Assembly: GCA_938008425.1 (NCBI GenBank)
Contig: CALLKH010000631.1
Span: forward strand, 1-7,693
From: an uncultured Planctomycetaceae bacterium
Lineage (GTDB): Bacteria; Planctomycetota; Phycisphaerae; UBA1845; UTPLA1
Direction of reading: 5' to 3'
DNA: 7,693 nucleotides
Below the pieces are notes generated by a model. That model was not told the DNA's origin. It ran no database searches and worked only from the letters and a program-made list of their open reading frames with translations. Of the stretch, positions 1 to 5,597 are shown in pieces (the stretch's first letter is position 1; each line of letters opens with the position of its first letter). Both the position numbers and the translations under genes were made by a program.

Positions 1-131
1 GTCGCCCGCATTGAAGACCTGCGAACCAAACCATCGTCATTCTCAAGATGACGCCGGTTGAAAACTGAATGCAAATACGGCTTCGGCCCGAGCGCATGTG
101 ACGCCGGATTTCCGAAGCCAGTGAAGAACAG

Positions 132-150
132 CGGCCGCGCGTTGCGGCCG
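132..150. repeat. GC-rich inverted repeat (7-bp stem)
   Basis: CGGCCGC at 132-138 is the exact reverse complement of GCGGCCG at 144-150, with a 5-base loop (GCGTT). No T-tract follows, so it is not a canonical intrinsic terminator. It could be the 3' structure of a gene to the left, or simply GC-rich chance complementarity. Confidence 0.4.
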
Positions 151-295
151 GATCCAGGGATTGGATTGACTGACATTTGGGCGCAAGCACGTCGTGAGAT
201 CGCTCACGGCGACTCCGACGGAAGCTCTTATTCATAAGTCTTCTCAGTACGGCCCAGGTGTCGAGATGCCCGATCGAGGATCATCGGCTACCGTT

Positions 296-303
296 AAGGA
301 GGT
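296..303 (+). promoter_or_regulatory. Strong Shine-Dalgarno that fixes the GTG start at 311
   Basis: AAGGAGGT is a full match to the anti-Shine-Dalgarno end of 16S rRNA. It lies 7 bases before the GTG at 311. The in-frame ATG codons at 194 and 266 have no comparable site, and the protein only begins to look like a prepilin after 311. This decides the start. Confidence 0.9.
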
Positions 304-310
304 ATCGACC

Positions 311-1177
311 GTGAAAAGATCCAAAGCGTTTACCCTGATTGAACTCCTCGTCGTGATCGCGATCATCGCGTTGTTGATCTCGATCCTTCTGCCGTCGTTG
401 TCGCGAGCCCGAGAGCTCTCGAAGCGAACGGTCTGCTCCGCCAACCTGCGCGGCATCGGCCAGGCGATGTACATCTACGCCCAGGACGATCCCGGCGTCT
501 TCCCGGCGATCATGCAGATCCGCACCCAGAACGACGGCCGCATGGCGAACTTCCGCCCGCAGAACCGCACGAACGAGCCCGTCACCACCGGCGATCCTTC
601 GCCGACGGTCGATATGTGGGCGGTCATTCGATCCAACAACTCGACGCCGAAGCAGTTCAACTGCCCCAGCACGACCGACATTCCGGATCCTGCCGGCGAC
701 ACCACCGCGTACTATGACTTCGCTTCGGAGCAGACGACCTTCGTCGCTTCGCAGTACCTCAGCTACGCCTACCACTATCAGCATGACCCGGATCGCCGAA
801 TCGTCGGACCGTCGTCGGAGCCGAACTTCCCGTTCATGGCCGACGCCAACCCGTACCTCAAGGGCGGCGAGACCACCTGGATCACCAACCTGATCGGCGA
901 TCGCAAGGGCGCCGGTCGCGGCAACAGCAAGAATCACACCAATCGCGAAGGCGAGAACGTGTTGTTCGTTGACGGTCACGTGACGTTCGAGAAGGGTCCC
1001 GACACCGGCCTCTCCGGTCGAATTCAGTCGGGTCTGACCAACTCACGCGGTCGCGACAACATCTACACCTACTTCACCGCGGGCAACCCGAACATTCCGG
1101 TCGATCCCGGAACAACGGCGCCCCTGGCCGCCGTCGCCAATCCGGGCGGCGTCTCTGACGCAGTTCTCGTCCCGTGA
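311..1177 (+). CDS. Type II secretion/type IV pilin-like prepilin protein (planctomycete style)
   Basis: A 288-residue protein starting at GTG 311, chosen because AAGGAGGT lies 7 bases upstream. The N-terminus is a short basic leader (VKRSKA) followed by FTLIELLVVIAIIALL, a class III prepilin signal with Glu at +5 of the predicted mature protein. Prepilin peptidase should cut between Ala6 and Phe7 and methylate Phe. The hydrophobic helix runs to about residue 27. After it comes an ARE…KR.VCSANLRGIGQ segment (about 33-51) typical of planctomycete pseudopilins. Near the C-terminus, NH at 208-209 and NVLFVDGHV with D221-G222-H223 match the H-x(n)-DG block of these large paralogous families. Established: such proteins are secretion pseudopilins or pilus-like surface proteins, and planctomycetes carry many copies. 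Inferred: envelope location. The specific role of this paralogue is unknown. Ala rather than the usual Gly at -1 is the one departure. An intrinsic terminator 39 bases downstream implies a monocistronic unit. Confidence 0.9.
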   Translation: MKRSKAFTLIELLVVIAIIALLISILLPSLSRARELSKRTVCSANLRGIGQAMYIYAQDDPGVFPAIMQIRTQNDGRMANFRPQNRTNEPVTTGDPSPTVDMWAVIRSNNSTPKQFNCPSTTDIPDPAGDTTAYYDFASEQTTFVASQYLSYAYHYQHDPDRRIVGPSSEPNFPFMADANPYLKGGETTWITNLIGDRKGAGRGNSKNHTNREGENVLFVDGHVTFEKGPDTGLSGRIQSGLTNSRGRDNIYTYFTAGNPNIPVDPGTTAPLAAVANPGGVSDAVLVP

Positions 1178-1197
1178 TGATCGCGGTTTGAGATTGC

Positions 1198-1212
1198 GTC
1201 AACACTGTTGAC
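1198..1212. promoter_or_regulatory. Perfect 15-base dyad between stop codon and terminator
   Basis: GTCAACA and TGTTGAC are exact reverse complements around a single central C. The length and symmetry resemble a dimeric repressor operator, but the position, 20 bases after the stop codon and 4 bases before the terminator stem, is odd for one. It may instead be a small RNA stem. No regulator can be named. Confidence 0.35.
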
Positions 1213-1216
1213 ACCA

Positions 1217-1255
1217 AAGGGCGAGTCACCCCGTGTGACTCGCCCTTCTTTTTTT
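1217..1255 (+). terminator. Intrinsic (Rho-independent) terminator of the prepilin-like gene
   Basis: A perfect 13-bp stem, AAGGGCGAGTCAC at 1217-1229 pairing with GTGACTCGCCCTT at 1235-1247, closes a 5-base loop (CCCGT). It is followed by C and seven T residues (1249-1255). This is a canonical terminator and separates the prepilin-like gene from priA. Confidence 0.95.
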
Positions 1256-1314
1256 GTTCACGCCCACAACCAATCGCGCTTGCGCTGCCGGCCCGCACAA
1301 CCCGCCGTTCGCCG

Positions 1315-1320
1315 TATAAT
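1315..1320 (+). promoter_or_regulatory. Probable -10 box of the priA promoter
   Basis: TATAAT, a perfect sigma-70 type -10 hexamer, stands out in otherwise GC-rich sequence. It lies just after the upstream terminator and 55 bases before the priA ATG. No good -35 hexamer is present at 16-18 bases spacing (CCCGCA at 17). The transcript would carry a leader of about 45-50 bases containing two copies of TCATCCGCG (1339-1347 and 1355-1363). Confidence 0.55.
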
Positions 1321-1375
1321 GCCTCGCTGAAGAACCCGTCATCCGCGGCAGGGTTCATCCGCGAGTCCGAATTCC

Positions 1376-3667
1376 ATGCCGACCTCCAGGTCCATTCAAG
1401 CCACGCCCTCCCTGCTGGATGAGACAAGCGCAAGGATTGCACAGGTCGCCAGCGTGGCACTGCTTCGGCCGATCGACAAGCCCTACAGCTACATCGTGCC
1501 CGACGACCTGGTTCAAAGCGTGCACCCCGGGATGCGCGTGTCGGTGCCATTCGGCCGCGGCGACCGGCCGACGCCGGCATTCTGCCTGTCGGTCAGCCCG
1601 GAACCGTGGAAGTCGACCCTTAAGCCGATTCTCTCCTGCATTGATGACTCGCCGGTCTTGAACACCAGGCTTCTCAGTCTCGGTCGGTGGATCGCCACTT
1701 ACTACGCCGCGTATCTCGGGCGCACACTCGATCTGATGATTCCAGCCGCCGCCAAGCGCCGCGCCGGCACCAGGCGAATTCGCTACGCCGAACTCGACCC
1801 CGCCGCCGAAGCCCTTCTCAAGGACACAGGCGCGCGATTGTCGGAACGCCAGAGGACGATTCTCGAACTCCTCTCAGCGGCCGCCGCGCCGCTTCGAATC
1901 GACGAGCTGGTCGCGAAGGCCGGGTGCACGCCCGCCGTGATTCGCACTCTGGAGAAGCGCAGCCTGATTCGCGTTGAAACGCGGTCTGAATATGACGCCA
2001 CGCCGGCCCCCGCCGGAATCCAGGACGAACCGACATTCGAGCTCAATGAGGATCAGCAGACCGCCGCATCGCAAATCGGAGCGGCGATCGAATCGAAGTC
2101 CTTCTCCGTGCAGGTTCTGTTCGGCGTCACCGGCAGCGGCAAGACGGAAGTCTATGTCGCCGCCATTCGTCGTGCCCTCGCCGGCGGAAAGCAGGCGATC
2201 ATGCTCGTGCCGGAAATCGCCCTCACCACCCAGACCGTGCAAAGATTGAAGCGCCGGTTCGAACGAGTTGCGACCATTCACAGTGCAATGACGGAGGCGT
2301 CACGATCGAAAACCTGGGCGGCCGTTCGATCCGGCGAAATCCAGGTTGTCATCGGCACGCGAAGCGCGGTCTTCGCCCCCTGTCCGAATCTCGGCGTCAT
2401 CATCGTCGATGAGGAGGCCGAGCCGAGCTACAAGAGCCAGCAGTCGCCGAGATATCACACGCGCGATGTCGCGGTCATTCGCGGCCACATCGAGGAAATC
2501 CCGGTCGTCCTCGGCTCGGCGACGCCCTCACTGGAAACGTGGCTCAACGTGCGCCGCCGAAAGCACTACCACCTCATTCGCATGCCGAACCGGGTTCGCG
2601 GACTGGCCATGCCGAAGATGCACCTCGTCGATATGAACGAGGAGCACAGGGCCCGGCCGGGCGTCCACATGCTGTCGATCAAAATGGAAAAGCTGCTCGC
2701 CGAAACGCTCGAACGCGGCGAACAGGCCGTCGTGCTTCTGAATCGCCGCGGCTATGCCAGCTTTCTGCACTGCGCCAAGTGTCGAAACGTACTTTCGTGT
2801 CCGCATTGCGCCGTGCGACTCGTGTTTCACCAGACTACGCGGCTCGCACACTGCCACTACTGCCACAAGACCCTGACCGTGCCGACCCACTGCCAGAATC
2901 TCGGCTGCGACGGGAAAATGGTGAAGTTCGGCCTGGGCACCCAGCGCGTCGAGGAGGAGCTGGGACGGCGGTTCACGTCGGCCCGCATCCGGCGCATCGA
3001 TTCGGATGTCATGCAAAAGGCGTCCGACTACGCCGAACTGCTCGGCGCCTTCGAACGCCGGGAATTCGATATCCTCGTCGGCACGCAAATGGTCGCCAAG
3101 GGACTCGACTTTCCGTTCGTTTCGTTTGTCGGCGTCGTCAGCGCCGACACCGCACTTGCCCTCGACGACTTCCGCAGCGAGGAAAGAACGTTTCAACTGG
3201 TCCTCCAGGTCGCCGGCCGAAGCGGGCGCGGCGACGCTGCCGGAACCGTCGTCGTCCAGACCTTCGCCGCCGATACGGCGCCGATCCGGCATGCGATCGA
3301 GGGAGACTACGAAGGCTTTGCACAATCCGAACTGGCATCGCGGCAGCAGGCCGGTCTCCCGCCATTCACTCGAATGGTTCGAATCATTCTCGCCGACGCC
3401 CGCATCTCGAAGCTCAAACAGGCCGCCGAGGCAATGGCCGTGCAGATTCGTGAACTGTTGAAGAAGTACAAAATCGCCGTCGATGTGTTCGAGCCGCGGC
3501 CGTCGAACATCTCGCGTCTGCGCGATCTGTACCGATACGACCTGATTCTCGTATTCCGCGACGCCGACGCGCTTCTCCGAGCCGTGGCCGTTCTAAAGGA
3601 CGAAAACGCGCTTCGCGCCGGCGTCAAGTCGGTCACGGTCGATGTCGATCCGGTGTCACTGCAATAG
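1376..3667 (+). CDS. priA: PriA, primosomal replication-restart DNA helicase
   Basis: A 763-residue superfamily 2, 3'-to-5' helicase that recognises stalled forks and starts primosome assembly for DnaB reloading in the cytoplasm. E. coli PriA has 732 residues. Visible order: an N-terminal 3' DNA-binding domain (about 21-115, VASVALLRPIDKPYSYIVP) preceded by a non-conserved extension of about 20 residues; a winged helix (about 155-205); Walker A GVTGSGKT (250-257); motif II DEEA (345-348); motif III GSATP (380-384); a Cys-rich zinc region (C466, C469, C475, C478, C493, C496, C506, C511); GTQMVAKG from 569; motif VI QVAGRSGRG (611-619) with R615 and R618; and a C-terminal domain (about 655-755). 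Two oddities: motif II is DEEA where characterised PriA has DEEH, and the last Cys pair is spaced C-x4-C rather than C-x2-C. ATG 1376 has no strong Shine-Dalgarno; GTG 1454 is possible but would cut into the conserved N-terminal domain. Confidence 0.97.
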   Translation: MPTSRSIQATPSLLDETSARIAQVASVALLRPIDKPYSYIVPDDLVQSVHPGMRVSVPFGRGDRPTPAFCLSVSPEPWKSTLKPILSCIDDSPVLNTRLLSLGRWIATYYAAYLGRTLDLMIPAAAKRRAGTRRIRYAELDPAAEALLKDTGARLSERQRTILELLSAAAAPLRIDELVAKAGCTPAVIRTLEKRSLIRVETRSEYDATPAPAGIQDEPTFELNEDQQTAASQIGAAIESKSFSVQVLFGVTGSGKTEVYVAAIRRALAGGKQAIMLVPEIALTTQTVQRLKRRFERVATIHSAMTEASRSKTWAAVRSGEIQVVIGTRSAVFAPCPNLGVIIVDEEAEPSYKSQQSPRYHTRDVAVIRGHIEEIPVVLGSATPSLETWLNVRRRKHYHLIRMPNRVRGLAMPKMHLVDMNEEHRARPGVHMLSIKMEKLLAETLERGEQAVVLLNRRGYASFLHCAKCRNVLSCPHCAVRLVFHQTTRLAHCHYCHKTLTVPTHCQNLGCDGKMVKFGLGTQRVEEELGRRFTSARIRRIDSDVMQKASDYAELLGAFERREFDILVGTQMVAKGLDFPFVSFVGVVSADTALALDDFRSEERTFQLVLQVAGRSGRGDAAGTVVVQTFAADTAPIRHAIEGDYEGFAQSELASRQQAGLPPFTRMVRIILADARISKLKQAAEAMAVQIRELLKKYKIAVDVFEPRPSNISRLRDLYRYDLILVFRDADALLRAVAVLKDENALRAGVKSVTVDVDPVSLQ

Positions 3668-3752
3668 TAAGCAGTCCGGTACCCGCGTTATCGGATTCAC
3701 CAGGTAGAAACACCGGCCGTCGAGATTCTCCACACGTCGGGAAGACGCGAGA

Positions 3753-3780
3753 GTGTCGCCGCATCGAGGCGATACGACAC
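3753..3780 (+). terminator. Weak candidate terminator hairpin after priA
   Basis: GTGTCG at 3753-3758 pairs with CGACAC at 3775-3780, and ATCG with CGAT inside. An internal loop makes the stem imperfect and no T-tract follows. It lies about 85 bases after the priA stop. It is the only dyad I see in a suitable place for priA, but the case is thin. Confidence 0.25.
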
Positions 3781-3953
3781 ATCCAGACCCTACAAACCCA
3801 CCGGATTCAGAATACTCACCCTCAACACACGTCTTCTTGGTCTTTATCGAACCCTCCCCGGCCCCGCCCCTGAGGCCACAATTCGGCTCCGAAACTGCAG
3901 GAATGAATCGGCCGCGCAGTGTGCGGCGGTTCAAACCGGCCTGTGAGGCCCTT

Positions 3954-3959
3954 GGGGGA
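3954..3959 (+). promoter_or_regulatory. Shine-Dalgarno that fixes the ATG start at 3967
   Basis: GGGGGA lies 7 bases before ATG 3967. The same frame is open back to an ATG at 3919, but that start would put 16 residues without export character in front of an otherwise clean signal peptide. Confidence 0.75.
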
Positions 3960-3966
3960 TTGGGAC

Positions 3967-4770
3967 ATGAGAACACTACTTGGAATTCTGACCACGAGCA
4001 GCATCGCGATCGCTTCGAGCGCGGGCGCCGCCAGTGCATCCGTATGGAGCTGGAACTGGACGCCATCCGCCGGCGGCGGCTTCGACGTCGGCGTCAGCCA
4101 TGCGGCGGGCGAAATCAAGTCCGTCAGCGCCACCTTCGACACGTCGACACTCAGCTTCTCCTGGTATGCCACGTTCGGGGCAGTTCCCGGAAAGTCGAAA
4201 TGGCGGACTGACGGCTTCACTCTGGCCGTCAACGATGGACCCAATCCCAAGGGGCACGCGGGCGAACTGGCCCTGATCTACTTCGACGCCTCGCGCGCCA
4301 CGCCGGTTGTCAGTATCTATGGCTACAACGGGCTCAACTCCGCGACCTCGTACTACGACGGAAAGCCGACAAGCGGCACCCAGACGCCCGACCGGATTCT
4401 GACCACGAAAACCGACATGAGCTGGGTCAGCGATCTGACCAACCGGCTCAATGCTGATGGAACCCGTACGCTCGGCTTCACCATCAACGTCAAGGACATC
4501 AAGGACTACACGCCGATCAATCTCGGGCCGCAGGGCCTTTCCGATTGGTTCGGCTTGGGCTTCGACGAGAAGATCGGGGTCTGGATGCATCCGTTCGCAA
4601 AGCTGAACACCTCGTACAATTCGGCCGGCTACCTCACCAAATGGAATCGAAAGCGGGAGGGGTATCTCGACGGCCGGGACTTCAACACCGTTCCGGAGCC
4701 GGCAACGCTCGGGCTGGTGGCAATGACCGGTCTCTTGATCGCTCGCCGACGACGAACCCTCTCCGCCTGA
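3967..4770 (+). CDS. PEP-CTERM sorting domain protein, exported, function unknown
   Basis: A 267-residue protein starting at ATG 3967 behind GGGGGA. Residues 1-24 form a Sec signal peptide (MRTLLGILTT, a small-residue stretch, ASA before S25). The C-terminus is a textbook PEP-CTERM tripartite signal: VPEP at 242-245, a short hydrophobic helix (about 247-259), and RRRR at 260-263 close to the end. Established: PEP-CTERM tails are recognised by an exosortase that removes the anchor, usually in bacteria that make extracellular polysaccharide or biofilm; no exosortase gene is in this window. The mature part contains no cysteine, is rich in Ser, Thr, Gly, Tyr and Trp, and alternates polar and hydrophobic residues as a beta-sandwich would. 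I recognise no named domain. It may bind glycans or act as a structural surface protein, but nothing here proves that. A strong hairpin follows the stop. Confidence 0.9.
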   Translation: MRTLLGILTTSSIAIASSAGAASASVWSWNWTPSAGGGFDVGVSHAAGEIKSVSATFDTSTLSFSWYATFGAVPGKSKWRTDGFTLAVNDGPNPKGHAGELALIYFDASRATPVVSIYGYNGLNSATSYYDGKPTSGTQTPDRILTTKTDMSWVSDLTNRLNADGTRTLGFTINVKDIKDYTPINLGPQGLSDWFGLGFDEKIGVWMHPFAKLNTSYNSAGYLTKWNRKREGYLDGRDFNTVPEPATLGLVAMTGLLIARRRRTLSA

Positions 4771-4804
4771 GCTTCGGCGATTGAAGAAATCTCTCGACTC
4801 GAAC

Positions 4805-4838
4805 ACACGGCCTGTCTGCCTCGCACGACAGGCCGTGT
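4805..4838 (+). terminator. Strong hairpin after the PEP-CTERM gene, terminator-like without T-tract
   Basis: A perfect 12-bp stem: ACACGGCCTGTC at 4805-4816 pairs with GACAGGCCGTGT at 4827-4838. The loop has 10 bases and can add three pairs (TGC with GCA). It begins 34 bases after the stop codon. The sequence after it (CTCTGCG) is not T-rich, so it may act as an mRNA-stabilising 3' end or a U-tract-independent terminator. Confidence 0.65.
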
Positions 4839-4902
4839 CTCTGCGCGGCGATTGCATCGAAGAACGAAAATTCAGTCGGGACCAATCACCCCACATCACG
4901 TA

Positions 4903-4925
4903 GAATCGTCGATGATTCCTATAAT
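4903..4925 (+). promoter_or_regulatory. Candidate promoter of the zinc-ribbon gene: TATAAT with adjacent dyad
   Basis: TATAAT at 4920-4925 is a perfect -10 hexamer. Directly upstream, 4903-4918 (GAATCGTCGATGATTC) is a dyad in which seven of eight base pairs match, filling the space where the -10/-35 spacer should be. No recognisable -35 hexamer is present (CACGTA at 17-base spacing). A -10 with a poor -35 and a dyad in the spacer would suit regulation by a DNA-binding protein. This is inference; the leader would be about 115 bases long. Confidence 0.45.
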
Positions 4926-4994
4926 GGCCCTGCGCGTACCCGTGTTGTACGTTTTGTCGGGGCTGAGCGAAGGGCCGCCGGAGCAGGACCTCGG

Positions 4995-5032
4995 GCCGGA
5001 AACGGCAGGACCCGCTCGCCCCCCCTTTTTTT
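4995..5032 (+). promoter_or_regulatory. Leader hairpin and C7T7 tract before the zinc-ribbon gene
   Basis: GCCG at 4995-4998 and CGGC at 5003-5006 close a GAAA tetraloop of the stable GNRA class, and CGGG (4992-4995) can alternatively pair with CCCG (5011-5014). Seven C residues (5019-5025) and seven T residues (5026-5032) follow, ending 3 bases before the ribosome-binding site. It could be a weak attenuator or a slippage-prone tract. No known riboswitch or leader peptide is recognised. Confidence 0.3.
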
Positions 5033-5035
5033 GAT

Positions 5036-5040
5036 GGGAG
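5036..5040 (+). promoter_or_regulatory. Shine-Dalgarno that favours the GTG start at 5049
   Basis: GGGAG lies 8 bases before GTG 5049. The alternative in-frame starts TTG 5031 and ATG 5034 are preceded only by the pyrimidine tract, with no purine-rich site. Starting at 5049 gives MNCPRC, the usual opening of zinc-ribbon proteins of this class. Confidence 0.7.
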
Positions 5041-5048
5041 TACGGGCC

Positions 5049-5444
5049 GTGAACTGCCCCCGATGCAATGACAGCATGGCGACGCAAGCAATCGCCGGAA
5101 TACACATCGACCGATGCCACGGCTGCGGCGGCATCTGGCTGGATGCCATGGAAGCGGAGGCTCTCTACACGGTCGGCGAAGACGATTCGTCAAAGATCGA
5201 TACTGCGCCCCCGAAATCGGCACAAGACGCTACGCCGGACTTGCAGTGCCCGCGTTGCCGCATGCTCATGATGACGCTCATGGTCGAGAGCACACCGCCG
5301 ATCTACTTCGAAAACTGCGGCACATGCTACGGCGTCTTTCTCGATGCCGGCGAATTCAAGGCGATGAGAAGCGAACCGCTCGAAAAGTGGCTGCGGGCGA
5401 CGATTCCCGGCGTGTTTCGTCTGCGCTTTCCCCCGACGGACTAG
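5049..5444 (+). CDS. Small protein with two zf-TFIIB-type zinc ribbons
   Basis: A 131-residue soluble protein with two zinc-ribbon modules of the zf-TFIIB type. Module one is C3-P-R-C6 … C23-x2-C26 followed by GGIWLD (27-32) and an acidic EAEAL stretch. Module two is C67-P-R-C70 … C90-x2-C93 followed by YGVFLDAGEF (94-103). A linker of about 30 residues rich in Ser, Asp, Ala and Pro joins them. Each module has four cysteines placed to bind one zinc ion. Module two has Tyr-Gly where the consensus has Gly-Gly, and Phe for Trp. Established: zf-TFIIB proteins are widespread in bacteria, but most have no assigned function; nucleic-acid or protein binding is only supposed. There is no signal peptide or membrane segment. 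The C-terminus (about 110-131) is basic and unassigned. The gene is probably monocistronic, with its own -10 box upstream and convergent palindromes 17 bases after the stop. Confidence 0.85.
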   Translation: MNCPRCNDSMATQAIAGIHIDRCHGCGGIWLDAMEAEALYTVGEDDSSKIDTAPPKSAQDATPDLQCPRCRMLMMTLMVESTPPIYFENCGTCYGVFLDAGEFKAMRSEPLEKWLRATIPGVFRLRFPPTD

Positions 5445-5461
5445 GCCGATTCGATCATTCC

Positions 5462-5557
5462 TGCCCCATCGGGGCAACGGAATGTAGCCACGGGCGGAGC
5501 GAAGCAAAGCCCGTGGTGCTTTGCGATCAATTCCGCTCCGCCCCGAAGGGTCGGCGG
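5462..5557 (+). repeat. REP/BIME-like palindromic unit 1
   Basis: Three hairpins in a row. TGCCCC (5462-5467), loop ATC, GGGGCA (5471-5476). Then, after a short spacer containing GGAATGTAG, CCACGGGC (5488-5495) pairs with GCCCGTGG (5509-5516) around a 13-base loop. Finally CCGCC (5538-5542) pairs with GGCGG (5553-5557) around CCCGAAGGGTC, which can form two further pairs. The unit is roughly symmetrical, with GGAAT on one side and ATTCC on the other. It begins 17 bases after the zinc-ribbon stop and may serve as its 3' end. Unit 2 at 5598-5711 is a diverged copy in the opposite orientation. Confidence 0.75.
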
Positions 5558-5597
5558 AAGACTTCCCGGCGAGCGCATTCAATCCGCGAAGAATCCT

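Larger units (their letters stand above)
1..310. other. Gene-poor leader upstream of the prepilin-like gene
   Basis: No convincing gene is visible here. The first 51 bases are open in frame 1 up to a TGA (ending RTKPSSFSR) and the first 61 are open in frame 2. Either could be the tail of a gene lying to the left, but neither is recognisable. A TTGACT at 166-171 resembles a -35 hexamer, but no -10-like hexamer sits 16-18 bases downstream. A 9-base direct repeat, TGACGCCGG, occurs at 49-57 and 99-107, and a GC-rich hairpin lies at 132-150. The frame of the following gene stays open back to an ATG at 194, but the ribosome-binding site argues that translation starts at 311. Confidence 0.5.
3668..3966. 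other. Intergenic region between priA and the PEP-CTERM gene
   Basis: No convincing gene is visible. Open frames on either strand here run into the flanking genes in the wrong frame and lack ribosome-binding sites. No clear sigma-70 promoter stands out. Visible structures are an imperfect dyad at 3753-3780 (listed separately), a hairpin at 3911-3927 (GCCGCGC, loop AGT, GTGCGGC, with one G·T pair), and GGCC repeated inverted at 3938-3941 and 3947-3950 just before the ribosome-binding site. The last two would lie in the leader of the PEP-CTERM mRNA and could affect translation, but that is speculation. Confidence 0.5.

Noticed and set aside
194..310. N-terminal extension of the prepilin-like protein to ATG 194 or ATG 266
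   Set aside because: The extension has no pilin character, and AAGGAGGT placed 7 bases before GTG 311 marks the real start.
2528..3325. 265-residue minus-strand and 304-residue plus-strand frames inside priA
   Set aside because: Entirely within priA, whose helicase motifs and zinc cysteines are unambiguous in its own frame. The alternatives are low-complexity.
3753..4211. 152-residue plus-strand frame across the priA to PEP-CTERM gap
   Set aside because: It runs into the PEP-CTERM gene out of frame, has no ribosome-binding site, and its translation shows no recognisable features.
4924..5034. Possible 36-residue leader peptide from ATG 4924, whose TGA overlaps ATG 5034 (TGATG)
   Set aside because: The overlap suggests translational coupling, but the ATG lies inside the -10 box, has no ribosome-binding site, and the downstream gene has a better start at 5049.
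3976..5223. 415-residue open frame on the minus strand
   Set aside because: Antisense to the PEP-CTERM and zinc-ribbon genes, spans the strong hairpin at 4805-4838, and shows no domain. The plus-strand genes have ribosome-binding sites, signal peptide and motifs.
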